Assembly: GCA_003214465.1 (NCBI GenBank)
Contig: QCLO01000015.1
Coordinates: 1 to 41,697 of the forward strand
Direction: 5' to 3'
DNA: 41,697 bases
From: Acidimicrobiales bacterium AG-414-N20
GTDB taxonomy: Bacteria; Actinomycetota; Acidimicrobiia; Acidimicrobiales; MedAcidi-G1
Within the stretch, counting starts at the first letter, position 1. The number at the start of each line of letters is the position of its first letter. The notes under the pieces are model-generated. The model searched no databases, was not told where the DNA came from, and saw only the letters and a list, made by a program, of their open reading frames with translations. A program made the translations under genes and the position numbers. Positions 23,309 to 32,934 of this stretch are shown one piece after another.

Positions 23309-25348
23309 GTGGATAAAGTGCGCCTTATGGGAAAACTTTACAAGGGAGAAAATTCTGCTTTTTCAGAAGAGCTCGACTTTGACGAATCAGACAATTTACT
23401 TCTAGGGCTAGATGAGTCCCAACTCCATGCTGTAACTGTAGAAGCAGAGCCCATAGCCATTCTTGCTGGAGCCGGTTCTGGTAAAACCAGAGTCCTTACC
23501 AGAAGAATTGCTTGGAGAGCAATGAAAGGAAAAGAGGATCCCAGACGTGTATTAGCTCTTACTTTTACTCGTAAAGCTGCTGGAGAACTTCGCTCGCGAC
23601 TTTCGAGACTTGGCCTCAGAGATCAAATTGCTGCAGGAACTTTTCATTCTGTTGCTTACGCTCAACTCCGGATCTATTGGCAAGATCGAGGCATAAAGGA
23701 ACCGTCTCTTCTAACAAATAAAATTTCTTTTGTTACAAACCTCTTACCGAGGGATAAACGTTCTACTGACACTCTTGATGTTGTGGGTGAAATCGAATGG
23801 GCAAAAGCTCGTCGCATTTCACCAGAAACTTATTTTGCAGAAGCTGAAAAGCACGAAAGGACACCACCATTAGCTCTTCAGGAAATTTCGAGTATTTATA
23901 AGAATTATGAAGAGCTTAAAACTGAACGAAGGTTTTTAGATTTTGATGACCTTCTGAGTTACTGTGCTAAAACGATCCGTAGTGACCGTTCTTTTGGTGA
24001 GGCTCAAAAATGGAGATTTCGGAACTTCTATGTCGACGAATTCCAAGATGTAAACCCTCTACAGTTCTCTCTTCTCTCAGCCTGGCTCGATGGCAGGCCA
24101 AGTCTTTGCGTGGTCGGTGACCCCAATCAAGCGATTTATGCTTGGAACGGCGCAGAGGCTGATCATCTCATTAGATTCAATGAACATTTTAGAGATTCGA
24201 CTGTTGTGAGTCTGGGCAAAAATTACCGAAGCACCCCTCAAATAGTTGAGACAGCTTCTTGCCTCCTGGAAAGCTCGGGAGTTGAAGCTGTAAGGGGCGG
24301 AGGTTTAAAACCTTCCATTGCCGGCTATTCAGACGAAGAAGCCGAAGCTGCAGGTGTTGCCAAAAAAGTTGCAGAGATTCATTCTTCTGGAGAGAAATGG
24401 TCAAATCAGGCGATTCTGGTAAGAACAAATGCGCAAACCGAAATATTCGCAAGTGCTCTTCGTGAAGAAGGAATTCCAGCAAAAACAGTTTCAGGAAGTG
24501 GCCTGCTCGACAGAAAAGATATAAAGACCGTAATTTCTGAATTAGCTAATTCAAGTAATCCGTTAGTTCAGGAGATCGGCGATCTTAAAGAAGTGGGTCT
24601 TGACGGCTCTGCAACGAACAATGAAGATCAAATAACACCTGACACTGAAAGGGTCGTTGCTTTGGCTGAACTTGGGCGTCTTGCCGAAGAGTATCTTGCT
24701 CTTGACCCTGCAGCAAAAAGTAATTCTTTTGTTCTGTGGCTTAAATCTCAATCACAAAATTTGTACGAGATGAATGATGACGCGGTTGAAATTTCGACTT
24801 TTCACCGGTCTAAAGGCTTGGAATGGCCTGTGGTGCATGTAGCCGGTTTAGAACAGGGCCTTGTGCCTATAGCGCATGCAAAAGACTCAAATGCAATCGC
24901 CGAAGAGCGCAGGCTCCTGTATGTCGCTCTTACAAGAGCGAAGGACCGCATCCTCTGCTCTTGGGCTAGCAACAGGCATTTCTCGGGCAACAAGAGAAAA
25001 AGAGATCCGTCTCCGTGGTTGTTCAATATTGAACGTGCGATACAAAATCTGGAAAAACCTCTCACTCAAAAGGAGCAAATAACCAAGGCTAGATCCGCTA
25101 GGGGTAAAAAAACAAGAAACGTTCTACCTGAAACCCAACAGGTAAAGGATCTTAAAAAGTGGCGACTTTCAGCATCTCGCGCTGCAGACGTGCCGGCCTT
25201 TGTGATCTTTAATGATGAAACATTGCTAGACCTTGTTGAAGTTCAACCAACAAACTTGGATGAACTGCTCAAAATAAAGGGAATAGGACCTGTGAAAGCT
25301 GAACGTTACGGCAAGGAGATACTTGAACTAGTTTCAAAGCACTGCTGA
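23309..25348 (+). CDS. uvrD2: UvrD2-like superfamily 1 DNA helicase with HRDC domain
   Basis: Superfamily 1A DNA helicase, 679 aa. Walker A is AGAGSGKT (about 53-60), motif Ia ALTFTRKAAGELR, Walker B DEFQDVNPLQ, motif III GDPNQAIYAWNG, motif IV KNYRSTPQI, motif V TFHRSKGLEWPVVHVAG and motif VI RRLLYVALTRAKD. The C-terminus (about 615-679) ends in an HRDC domain with LKIKGIGPVKAERYG, the hallmark of actinobacterial UvrD2. Length is normal to slightly short. The GTG at 23309 is the longest start; the ATG at 23327 is also possible, and neither has a good ribosome-binding site. It ends three bases from the convergent xthA stop. Confidence 0.92.
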   Translation: MDKVRLMGKLYKGENSAFSEELDFDESDNLLLGLDESQLHAVTVEAEPIAILAGAGSGKTRVLTRRIAWRAMKGKEDPRRVLALTFTRKAAGELRSRLSRLGLRDQIAAGTFHSVAYAQLRIYWQDRGIKEPSLLTNKISFVTNLLPRDKRSTDTLDVVGEIEWAKARRISPETYFAEAEKHERTPPLALQEISSIYKNYEELKTERRFLDFDDLLSYCAKTIRSDRSFGEAQKWRFRNFYVDEFQDVNPLQFSLLSAWLDGRPSLCVVGDPNQAIYAWNGAEADHLIRFNEHFRDSTVVSLGKNYRSTPQIVETASCLLESSGVEAVRGGGLKPSIAGYSDEEAEAAGVAKKVAEIHSSGEKWSNQAILVRTNAQTEIFASALREEGIPAKTVSGSGLLDRKDIKTVISELANSSNPLVQEIGDLKEVGLDGSATNNEDQITPDTERVVALAELGRLAEEYLALDPAAKSNSFVLWLKSQSQNLYEMNDDAVEISTFHRSKGLEWPVVHVAGLEQGLVPIAHAKDSNAIAEERRLLYVALTRAKDRILCSWASNRHFSGNKRKRDPSPWLFNIERAIQNLEKPLTQKEQITKARSARGKKTRNVLPETQQVKDLKKWRLSASRAADVPAFVIFNDETLLDLVEVQPTNLDELLKIKGIGPVKAERYGKEILELVSKHC

Positions 25349-25351
25349 CTT

Positions 25352-26266
25352 TTAGCCGCTCCAATCAAAAGAAGCCACTAGCGGTGCGTGATCACTGGGT
25401 TTCACAAATTTTCCTTTTGCGTCCTTGTATTTCTCAAGTAAATCTTTATTTTCTTTTTCTAAAATTTTTTCAGGAGTTCGCTCACGCATATCCACTTCAA
25501 TTGAATTGAGAGACTCTGCCACCACTCCAGAAGCCAGCACTAGATCGATTCTGAGTCCCCTTTTATCTCTAAAGGCGTTTTTGGGATATTCCCAAAAAGT
25601 ATCTGCCTTCTCTTCTGGAAAACGTTCACAAAAAACGTCTTTCATACCCAGGGCATCTAGTTTTTTTATTGCTCCACGAACCTCAGAAGTAATGTGTGTT
25701 TCCGGCAGGTCAAAAGTTTCAGTTAATGTTTTCTTTGACTTCCAGTCAAAGTTCGTGTACTCCTCTTTCGGATCCCATTCGTCGATAATAGGTCGAGGGC
25801 AAACATTGAAATCACCAGCTGTGATTACATGATTCTTTGATGGATCTGAGTTTTTTTTCAAATCGTCATGAAGACGATTCAACCAGTCAAGTTTGTACTT
25901 GTAATGGTCGTCTCCCAGTGTCCTTCCGTTCGGTACGTAACAGGAAGCTATTCGAATATTTGAACAAGTTGCCCAAACTATTCTGGCGTCTGGATCAGGA
26001 TCTTTTCTACCGTCATCAAATCCTTTTTGTGGATTCTCAATACCAACTCTTGAGATAATTGACACACCGTTCCATGACTTCTGTCCGTTGTGAACAGATT
26101 CATAACCAAGTTCTTTAAAAATAGGCTGTGCTTTTTTTTCGAAAACTTCATCTTCCATCTTTGTTTCTTGCAGGCAAAGCACATCCGGTTGATTTTCTTC
26201 AATCCAGAGTTTGACTCTGTGTAATCGAGCATTTAATCCTGCTACGTTCCATGTGACTATGCGCAT
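25352..26266 (-). CDS. xthA: Exodeoxyribonuclease III / AP endonuclease
   Basis: Mg-dependent AP endonuclease and 3'-5' exonuclease of base excision repair, 304 aa. The fold motifs are complete: MRIVTWNVAGLNARL, CLQETKM with the metal-binding Glu, GDFNVCP, the RGLRIDLVLAS segment and the terminal SDHAPLVASF with the catalytic Asp-His. Length is somewhat above the E. coli enzyme through an insertion near the C-terminus (ERTPEKILEKENKDLLEKYK). The ATG lacks a ribosome-binding site but has TAATGT seven bases upstream. It lies 17 bases after the HAD gene. Confidence 0.95.
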   Translation of the reverse strand: MRIVTWNVAGLNARLHRVKLWIEENQPDVLCLQETKMEDEVFEKKAQPIFKELGYESVHNGQKSWNGVSIISRVGIENPQKGFDDGRKDPDPDARIVWATCSNIRIASCYVPNGRTLGDDHYKYKLDWLNRLHDDLKKNSDPSKNHVITAGDFNVCPRPIIDEWDPKEEYTNFDWKSKKTLTETFDLPETHITSEVRGAIKKLDALGMKDVFCERFPEEKADTFWEYPKNAFRDKRGLRIDLVLASGVVAESLNSIEVDMRERTPEKILEKENKDLLEKYKDAKGKFVKPSDHAPLVASFDWSG

Positions 26267-26283
26267 TGTGATGACATTAGCGC

Positions 26284-26907
26284 TTAATCAGATGTGAATC
26301 CCAGAATTTCATATAACTCTTTGATGGCATCTTCAGGGTCAATAACTTTTATGGTTGTCATTCCCATAGCTCGCGCTGGCTTCAAGTTGATTCCTAAATC
26401 ATCAAGAAATACACAATTTTCAGGCTTTACATTAAGACGTTCACACGCGACTTCATAAAATTTTTCTTCTGGTTTCCTGCATCCTTCAATGCTCGATTCG
26501 ATTAAGAGGTCAAAAATTTCTACTACCTTTTGTACATCTTCATCTAAATCTTGTTCACCCATTGGGGTGATGTTGTTTGTCAGCATCGCTGTTTTGAATT
26601 TGGATGAACATTTACTCAATGCCTCGACCATTGACGGTCGCAGTGAACCATGCAATCCCTCCAAGATCCTTTGCGCGTCCAATTCGTAACCTAGCGCTAG
26701 TGCTTCCTCTTCAAAAAGAAGTACGAAATCTTCTGTACTAACTTCTCTCCGCTCAAATTGTGCCCAGGCATTAGAGTCGGGATCAGTTGCGTTTATTTTT
26801 CTAATAGTGTTAGCCGGCAACCCGATCTCTTTTTCATATGCTGCGAACGCTTCAAAAGGGCTCGATAGGATCACACCCCCGAAATCAAATAAGACTGCTT
26901 CAATCAC
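26284..26907 (-). CDS. HAD-superfamily hydrolase (subfamily IA, YihX/ACAD10-like)
   Basis: 207 aa haloacid-dehalogenase-like hydrolase. Motif I is VLFDFGGVIL (nucleophile D8; the usual second Asp is Gly, as in the YihX and ACAD10 groups). Motif II is MLTNN, the lysine is in CRKPEEKFYE, and motif IV is CVFLDDLGINLKPAR. A helical cap spans about 15-100. It is probably a small-molecule phosphatase, and the substrate cannot be read from sequence. The GTG start has TAACAT six bases upstream and no ribosome-binding site. It is divergent from ettA and leads into xthA. Confidence 0.87.
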   Translation of the reverse strand: MIEAVLFDFGGVILSSPFEAFAAYEKEIGLPANTIRKINATDPDSNAWAQFERREVSTEDFVLLFEEEALALGYELDAQRILEGLHGSLRPSMVEALSKCSSKFKTAMLTNNITPMGEQDLDEDVQKVVEIFDLLIESSIEGCRKPEEKFYEVACERLNVKPENCVFLDDLGINLKPARAMGMTTIKVIDPEDAIKELYEILGFTSD

Positions 26908-26970
26908 GAAAGCATGTTAATCATTTAATTTGCATCTCGGTTACTTTTATAGCCGATATCCTCTTTTTTC

Positions 26971-28671
26971 GTGGCAGCTCAGTTTATTTACACGATGCAA
27001 AAGGTAAGTCGTTTTTACCCTCCTGATAGGGAGGTTCTAAAAGACATTTCTCTATCTTTTTTTCCTGGAGCGAAAATCGGAGTTCTGGGAAATAACGGTT
27101 CCGGTAAGTCTTCCCTGTTATCTATCATGGCCGGACAGGATCTAGACCATGATGGCGAAGCAAAGCTAACTGATGGATTTACTGTAGGGCTTCTTGAACA
27201 GGAACCTGTCTTAAACCTCGAGAAGAATGTCTTGGAAAATGTAATGGAAGGTGTTGGAGACGTAGCTTCTCTCCTGTCACGCTATGACGATATTCTCGCT
27301 AGCTGGTCGGACCCAGAAGCAGACTTTGAAAAACTGGGTGAGCAGCAAGCGGAAGTTGAGCGTCTCATTGAATCTGCAGGTGCTTGGGATCTTCAAAGAA
27401 ATATCGAAATAGCTATGGACGCACTTCGTCTTCCAAGCGGCGAGTCAGATGTAAACGTATTATCAGGAGGAGAACGTCGTCGTGTGGCTTTATGTAAACT
27501 GCTGCTTTCAAAACCTGACTTACTTCTTTTAGACGAACCGACAAACCATTTGGATGCTGAATCAGTTTCCTGGCTTGAAAGAACTCTTCAGGACTATTCG
27601 GGGACTGTTGTAGCGGTAACGCATGACAGGTATTTCCTTGACAATGTAGCTGGTTGGATTTTGGAACTTGATCGCGGAAGAGGAATACCTTATGAAGGTA
27701 ACTATTCAGGCTGGCTCGATCAAAAAAGTGCAAGGCTTGACGCTGAAGAAAAAACTGACTCTTCACGGAAACGCACTCTTGAAAGAGAGTTGGAATGGAT
27801 CCGCATGGCTCCAAAAGCGCGACAAGCGAAAGGGAAAGCACGACTAGCCTCTTACGACAAACTCATAGCTGAAGCAAATGAAACAGAGAAACGAGATGCC
27901 GAACTTCAAATACAAATCCCAGCTAACTCGCGTTTAGGTGATCAGGTGATTGAAGTTGAAAATCTTAATAAAGGTTTTGAAGACCGTTTGCTAATTGAGG
28001 ACCTATCTTTCTCACTTCCGCCCGCTGGAATAGTGGGAATAGTCGGAGGTAATGGGGCTGGCAAGACGACCTTGTTCAAAATGTTAGTAGCGGCTTTTCA
28101 AAACTCGGAGTCTGGTGAAGATTTGCCAGATTCTGGTTTGATAAGAATAGGTTCAACGGTTGAACTCGGATATGTAGACCAATCGAGAGACTCTCTTGAT
28201 CCGGATAGAACCGTTTACCAAGAAGTAACCGGAGATAAGGAATTTATTTCAGTTGGTAATCGTGAAGTTAATGGAAGAGCTTATGTAGCATCTTTCAATT
28301 TTCGAGGATCTGATCAGCAAAAAAAGGTCGGAGATCTTTCTGGAGGTGAAAGAAATCGCGTCCACTTGGCAAAAGTTTTAAAAACTGGGAGCAACGTTTT
28401 ACTTCTTGATGAGCCAACAAATGACCTTGATGTAGATACTTTAAGAGCTCTTGAGTCGGGTCTTGAAGCCTTTCCAGGCTGCGCTGTCATTATTAGCCAT
28501 GACCGTTGGTTTCTGGACAGAATAGCTACCCATGTGCTCGCATTTGAAGGAAACTCTTATGTCCGGTGGTTTGAAGGAAATTTCAGTGAATACGAAGAGG
28601 TAAAACGTAGAGAGTCAGGTGGGGAAAATGTACCTACTCGGGTTCAGTACAAGCCTCTTTCACGCGACTAG
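26971..28671 (+). CDS. ettA: ABC-F energy-dependent translational throttle protein EttA
   Basis: Ribosome E-site ABC-F ATPase, 566 aa, that gates the first peptide bond according to ATP/ADP state. The N-terminus FIYTMQKVSRFYPPDREVLK is diagnostic. The first ABC domain has Walker A GNNGSGKS (40-47), signature LSGGERRRVALCKLL and Walker B LLLLDEPTNHLD. The inter-domain linker contains ARQAKGKARLASYDKL. The second domain has GGNGAGKTT, LSGGERNRVHLAKVL and LLLDEPTNDLD. Both catalytic glutamates are present. The GTG start is leaderless-looking, with TATCCT eight bases upstream and no ribosome-binding site. It ends two bases from the convergent cysC stop. Confidence 0.95.
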   Translation: MAAQFIYTMQKVSRFYPPDREVLKDISLSFFPGAKIGVLGNNGSGKSSLLSIMAGQDLDHDGEAKLTDGFTVGLLEQEPVLNLEKNVLENVMEGVGDVASLLSRYDDILASWSDPEADFEKLGEQQAEVERLIESAGAWDLQRNIEIAMDALRLPSGESDVNVLSGGERRRVALCKLLLSKPDLLLLDEPTNHLDAESVSWLERTLQDYSGTVVAVTHDRYFLDNVAGWILELDRGRGIPYEGNYSGWLDQKSARLDAEEKTDSSRKRTLERELEWIRMAPKARQAKGKARLASYDKLIAEANETEKRDAELQIQIPANSRLGDQVIEVENLNKGFEDRLLIEDLSFSLPPAGIVGIVGGNGAGKTTLFKMLVAAFQNSESGEDLPDSGLIRIGSTVELGYVDQSRDSLDPDRTVYQEVTGDKEFISVGNREVNGRAYVASFNFRGSDQQKKVGDLSGGERNRVHLAKVLKTGSNVLLLDEPTNDLDVDTLRALESGLEAFPGCAVIISHDRWFLDRIATHVLAFEGNSYVRWFEGNFSEYEEVKRRESGGENVPTRVQYKPLSRD

Positions 28672-28673
28672 TT

Positions 28674-29270
28674 CTACATCTCCAAAAGTTGTAATACAAG
28701 TTTGGCTCCATCTTCTGGTAATCCATTCTCAGGAGTCAAAATCAAATCTGGATCATTTGGCGCTTCATAAGGGTCATCGATTCCTGTAAATCCCTTAATT
28801 TCTCCTGATCTAGCTTTTTTGTATAACCCTTTTGGATCACGCTCTTCGCATACTTCAATTGGGGTGTCAACAAAAACTTCTATAAATTTTAAGTCAAACC
28901 GATCATGTATTTCTCGGGCATTTTGGCGGTCCTTTCGGTATGGGCTTATCAATGGAACTAGCGCTACAAGGCCTGCATCAGCAAACAGACGTGCTACTTC
29001 GGCCACTCGTCGAACATTTTCATGGCGATCTTCAGCACTAAAATTTAAATCTTCGTTAAGTCCTAATCGCAAATTGTCACCATCGAGCAGATAAGAAGGA
29101 CGTCCGGAAGAGACTATTAGCTTTTCAGTTGCGGAAGCAATAGAAGATTTTCCTGATCCTGAAAGACCTGTAAACCAGATTGTTGCCCCTATATACCCAA
29201 GAGATGAGCGGCGTTCTTCTTTACTCAAATTATTGGAATGCCATGTGAGATTGGGATTTGCATTTGACAT
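28674..29270 (-). CDS. cysC: Adenylylsulfate kinase
   Basis: Phosphorylates APS to PAPS, 198 aa from the chosen ATG. The P-loop is WFTGLSGSGKSSIA, followed by YLLDGDNLRLGLN, and the lid and substrate segment KGLYKKARSGEIKGFTGIDDPYE, typical for the family. The ATG at 29270 sits one base after the cysN stop; a TTG five codons upstream would overlap cysN. It is the last gene of the cysD-cysN-cysC operon, as a stand-alone kinase rather than a CysN fusion. Confidence 0.95.
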   Translation of the reverse strand: MSNANPNLTWHSNNLSKEERRSSLGYIGATIWFTGLSGSGKSSIASATEKLIVSSGRPSYLLDGDNLRLGLNEDLNFSAEDRHENVRRVAEVARLFADAGLVALVPLISPYRKDRQNAREIHDRFDLKFIEVFVDTPIEVCEERDPKGLYKKARSGEIKGFTGIDDPYEAPNDPDLILTPENGLPEDGAKLVLQLLEM

Positions 29271-29271
29271 A

Positions 29272-30525
29272 TCAGCCTGAACCAACGATTATGCCAGCTG
29301 CGACAGTGGCATTTGTTACCTCATCCATCAGTATGAAAGATCCTGTGTTTCGATTTCTTCTGTAATCATCAAAAAATAAAGGCTGTGTGCTTCTCAATGA
29401 CACTCTTCCTATCTCATTTAGTTTTAGTGATTCTGGCTTCTCGTCACGGTGGAGGGTGTTGACATCAATTCTGTATTGAATTTCACTCACCAGAGCACGA
29501 CTTGATCTAGTCGTGTGTTTCAAAGCTAGTTTCATTCGGGGAGTTAGTTCAGTTGATTCTGACATCCAGCAAATCATTGCTTGCAAGTCCTGACTTACCG
29601 TGGGTTGATTGTTGGGACGACAAATCATGTCACCACGCGAAATGTCTATTTCACTGGTAAGCCTCATTGTTACTGACATGGGCCCAAAGGCTTCGGATAT
29701 AGGACCGTCATAAGAATCGATTGAAGCTATTTTTGAAGTGAAACCGCTGGGCAGTACAACCACTTCGTCGCCAGGTTTGAAAACTCCTCCGGTTATCGTT
29801 CCTGCGTATCCACGGTAGTCATGATGTTCTTCATTTTGGGGGCGGATTACGTATTGAACTGGGAAACGAGCATCTATAAGGTTCCGGTCGCTTGCTATAT
29901 GAACTTCTTCAAGGTGATGAAGCAAAGAAGACCCTTCGTACCAAGGCATTTTAGCTGATCGCTCGACAACATTATCTCCGTGCAAAGCTGATATTGGGAC
30001 GAATGAGAGATCTGGAATCTCGAGTTTCATAGCAAAATTTCTAAACTCTTCCTTAACGGCGTTAAATGCTTTCTCGTCATAATCAATTAGGTCCATCTTG
30101 TTAACACATACAACAAGATGCGGGATCCGTAACAATGATGCTAAAAATGCATGACGTCGTGACTGTTCTACAACTCCATGACGGGCGTCTACAAGGACTA
30201 ATACTAAATCTGCTGTTGAAGCGCCAGTAACCATATTACGCGTGTACTGGATGTGCCCTGGAGTGTCAGCGATAATGAACTTTCGTTTAGGCGTAGCGAA
30301 GTAGCGGTATGCAACATCGATAGTTATGCCTTGTTCGCGTTCAGCGCGGAGACCATCAGTTAAAAGAGCAAGATTAGTATGTTCATTTCCCATTTGTTTT
30401 GAAGTTGCTTCTACAGATTCAAGCTGATCTTGAAAAATTGATTTGGTGTCGTATAAAAGTCGTCCGATGAGAGTCGACTTCCCATCATCTACACTTCCAG
30501 CTGTAGCAAATCGAAGAAACTCCAT
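29272..30525 (-). CDS. cysN: Sulfate adenylyltransferase, GTPase subunit
   Basis: GTPase subunit of ATP sulfurylase that drives APS formation with CysD, 417 aa. It is an EF-Tu-like protein: G1 GSVDDGKST (10-18), G3 DTPGH, G4 NKMD, and the switch segment EREQGITIDVAYRYF. C-terminal beta-barrel domains follow (VQYVIRPQNEEHHDYRGYAG). It is shorter than fused CysN/CysC proteins, consistent with the separate cysC. The ATG overlaps the cysD stop (TAATG). Confidence 0.96.
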   Translation of the reverse strand: MEFLRFATAGSVDDGKSTLIGRLLYDTKSIFQDQLESVEATSKQMGNEHTNLALLTDGLRAEREQGITIDVAYRYFATPKRKFIIADTPGHIQYTRNMVTGASTADLVLVLVDARHGVVEQSRRHAFLASLLRIPHLVVCVNKMDLIDYDEKAFNAVKEEFRNFAMKLEIPDLSFVPISALHGDNVVERSAKMPWYEGSSLLHHLEEVHIASDRNLIDARFPVQYVIRPQNEEHHDYRGYAGTITGGVFKPGDEVVVLPSGFTSKIASIDSYDGPISEAFGPMSVTMRLTSEIDISRGDMICRPNNQPTVSQDLQAMICWMSESTELTPRMKLALKHTTRSSRALVSEIQYRIDVNTLHRDEKPESLKLNEIGRVSLRSTQPLFFDDYRRNRNTGSFILMDEVTNATVAAGIIVGSG

Positions 30526-31439
30526 TAGAAGTAACCTTCTTTTTTGCGGTCCTCCATAGCTGCTTCTGAAACACGGTCATCGGCTCGCGTAGCGCCTCGT
30601 TCCGTTATACGCGTTGAAGAAATCTCTTCTATTATTTGTTTCAAATTTTCTGCTTCTGATTCCACCGCTCCCGTACAACTCATATCTCCTACTGTTCGGT
30701 AGCGAACTTTTAGCGTCAGAAGTTTTTCGTCTTCTGAACGAGTTACAAAATCTGAATCTGCTAATAGCATCCCGTCGCGTTGGAAGACTTCTCTTTTATG
30801 AGCGAAATAAACGCTGGGTATTTCTATCTCTTCTTGTTCGATATATTGCCATACGTCTAGTTCAGTCCAATTAGAAATTGGAAATACTCGAATATGTTCA
30901 CCTTGTCTTATTCTTCCGTTGTATAGATTCCAAAGTTCTGGCCTTTGGTTTTTGGGATCCCATTGTCCGAATTCGTCTCGAAATGAATAGAACCTTTCTT
31001 TGGCTCTTGCTTTTTCTTCATCTCTTCGAGCTCCTCCAAATAATGCATCGAACTTGTTTTCCTCAATGGAGTCCAACAAGGTCGTTGTTTGTAAACGATT
31101 CCTACTTGCTCTCGGTCCTTTTTCTTCTGTGACTCGACCTTCGTCGATAGATTTTTGGACTGAAGCTACTACGAGTCTTGCTTCCAGCTCTTTTATGCGT
31201 TGGTCGCGATATTCAATCACTTCAGGAAAATTGTGTCCGGTGTCAACATGTAGAACTGGGAAAGGCAATCTAGCTGGCCAAAATGCTTTAGTGGCTAGAT
31301 GAAGCATCAATATTGAATCTTTTCCTCCTGAAAACATCAGACATGGACGTTCGAACTCTGAAGCTACTTCACGGAAGATGTGTATAGCTTCTGCTTCTAA
31401 TTGATCTAAATGGTTTAGTTCGTATGTGGTGATACTCAT
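30525..31439 (-). CDS. cysD: Sulfate adenylyltransferase, ATP-binding subunit
   Basis: Catalytic subunit of ATP sulfurylase, 304 aa. The PP-loop is FSGGKDSILMLHLA, followed by VLHVDTGHNFPEV and GARRDEEKARAKER, and later FPISNWTELDVWQYI. The ATG at 31439 is preceded by GGGAAG and starts MSITTYELNHLDQLE like the family. An upstream ATG at 31478 would add a Cys-containing extension overlapping the likely promoter. It leads the cysD-cysN-cysC operon, divergent from cysQ across 69 bases. Confidence 0.96.
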   Translation of the reverse strand: MSITTYELNHLDQLEAEAIHIFREVASEFERPCLMFSGGKDSILMLHLATKAFWPARLPFPVLHVDTGHNFPEVIEYRDQRIKELEARLVVASVQKSIDEGRVTEEKGPRASRNRLQTTTLLDSIEENKFDALFGGARRDEEKARAKERFYSFRDEFGQWDPKNQRPELWNLYNGRIRQGEHIRVFPISNWTELDVWQYIEQEEIEIPSVYFAHKREVFQRDGMLLADSDFVTRSEDEKLLTLKVRYRTVGDMSCTGAVESEAENLKQIIEEISSTRITERGATRADDRVSEAAMEDRKKEGYF

Positions 31440-31508
31440 TTCATTTCTTCCCAGCAATACGCATTTTCTGCACCCCATGCTAACCCTGTCCTTCTAAGAT
31501 GGTCACTC

Positions 31509-32270
31509 TTGAAGGTAAACAATGAAGATCACTATCTCGCTGAAGATTTAGCCACTCGTGCGGGACTTTTGCTGCTCGAAGAGAGAAAGCTTGGCCGGGA
31601 CGCTGATCCTGAAACTTTGAAACAAAAAGGCGACAAGGAGTCTCACAATTTCCTCATGGAAGAGCTTGCATCCGCGCGGCCAGAAGATGGTGTTCTTTCA
31701 GAAGAGGGTTCGGCAAACCCAGTTCACCCAAACCGCAGCGATACAAACCGCGTGTGGATTGTGGATCCACTTGATGGGACTAGAGAGTTTGGTGAACTAG
31801 AGCGGGATGATTGGGCTGTACATGTAGCGCTTGCTATTAATGGCCTTCCTGTCGTTGGGGCAGTAGCTATTCCTGCTTTGAATCTAACTTTTTCAACGTG
31901 TAATGATTTTTCGGAGATCTATCAAAGAACTGAATATGAAAAAGTTCGAATAGCAGTGAGCAGGTCACGGCCACCTGTTGAAGCATCTTTAGTCGCAGAA
32001 AGGCTTAATGGGGAGTTGATTGAAATGGGTTCAGCGGGAGCGAAGGCAATGGCTGTCGTGAGAGGAAAAGCTGACATGTATATCCATTCTGGCGGTCAAT
32101 ACGAGTGGGATAATTGTGCTCCAGCTGCTGTAGCTTTCGCGGCGGGACTTCATGTATCTCGCCTTGATGGTTCCCCTTTGACATACAACAATCCAGATCC
32201 TTGGCTGCCAGATCTTTTAATTTGTAATCCAGTTTTAGCTGGACCTGTTTTAGAAATTTTGAATAGCTGA
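31509..32270 (+). CDS. cysQ: 3'(2'),5'-bisphosphate nucleotidase, CysQ-like
   Basis: Inositol-monophosphatase-fold enzyme, 253 aa, expected to hydrolyse PAP to AMP and so recycle the by-product of PAPS use. Motif A is the SEEGS segment at 64-68, motif B is [12 protein letters not shown] (about 83-94), and the third metal ligand is in [10 protein letters not shown]. Its position opposite cysDNC supports PAP phosphatase over a general inositol phosphatase role. The TTG start has no ribosome-binding site; TAAGAT lies eight bases upstream. It is followed four bases later by nucS. Confidence 0.87.
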   Translation: MKVNNEDHYLAEDLATRAGLLLLEERKLGRDADPETLKQKGDKESHNFLMEELASARPEDGVLSEEGSANPVHPNRSDTNRVWIVDPLDGTREFGELERDDWAVHVALAINGLPVVGAVAIPALNLTFSTCNDFSEIYQRTEYEKVRIAVSRSRPPVEASLVAERLNGELIEMGSAGAKAMAVVRGKADMYIHSGGQYEWDNCAPAAVAFAAGLHVSRLDGSPLTYNNPDPWLPDLLICNPVLAGPVLEILNS

Positions 32271-32274
32271 TCTC

Positions 32275-32934
32275 ATGCGCTTAGTTTTTGCCCGTTGCAC
32301 TGTCGACTACGAAGGTCGTCTTACCGCCCATCTTCCTGAGGCCACGCGACTAATAATGGTCAAATCTGATGGCTGTGTAGCTATTCATGCTGATGGCGGT
32401 GCTTACAAACCATTAAATTGGATGAACGCCCCCAATAAGCTCGTTGAAGAAGAAGGTGTTTGGAGAGTTTCTAATCCAAAAGGTGAAGTGCTAATAATTA
32501 CTCTGCATGAGATTTTTAGTGATTTCTCGCATGAAATGGGAATTGACCCTGGACTGCAAAAAGACGGTGTTGAAGCACACCTACAGGAACTTTTAGCTGA
32601 TGACCCTTCTTTTTTAGTTGAAGGGCTTGAATTGATCAAACGTGAATATCCGACTGATCTAGGACCTGTTGACCTTTTATGCCGAACGTCTAAAGGTGAA
32701 ACGATTGCCGTTGAGATAAAACGAAGAGGTGAGATAGACGGCGTTGAACAGTTAACAAGATACTTAGACTTTTTGAATCGCGATCCACTTATAAAACCTG
32801 TTCGTGGCATTTTTGCAGCTCAAGAAATTCGTCCACAAGCAAAAGTATTAGCCGAGGATAGAGGAATTCAGTGTGTTGTAATCGACTATGACGAGATCCG
32901 CGGTGTCGAATCTAATCGCTTACGTCTTTTCTGA
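32275..32934 (+). CDS. nucS: Mismatch-specific endonuclease NucS (EndoMS)
   Basis: Replaces MutS/MutL mismatch repair in Actinobacteria and many archaea by cutting both strands at mismatches. 219 aa. The N-terminal domain has the mismatch-contacting region [10 protein letters not shown] (W49). The RecB-like nuclease domain has D133, E147, K149 and Q159 in GPVDLL, AVEIKR and EQLTRYL. The C-terminal RLRLF resembles the tail that binds the sliding clamp in this family. All catalytic residues are intact. ATG start. It is the second gene of a tight operon and overlaps the next gene by one base (TGATG). Confidence 0.95.
   Translation: MRLVFARCTVDYEGRLTAHLPEATRLIMVKSDGCVAIHADGGAYKPLNWMNAPNKLVEEEGVWRVSNPKGEVLIITLHEIFSDFSHEMGIDPGLQKDGVEAHLQELLADDPSFLVEGLELIKREYPTDLGPVDLLCRTSKGETIAVEIKRRGEIDGVEQLTRYLDFLNRDPLIKPVRGIFAAQEIRPQAKVLAEDRGIQCVVIDYDEIRGVESNRLRLF

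Noticed and set aside
27413-27841. 142-codon minus-strand frame inside ettA
   Set aside because: Antisense shadow of the conserved ABC domain and linker of EttA.
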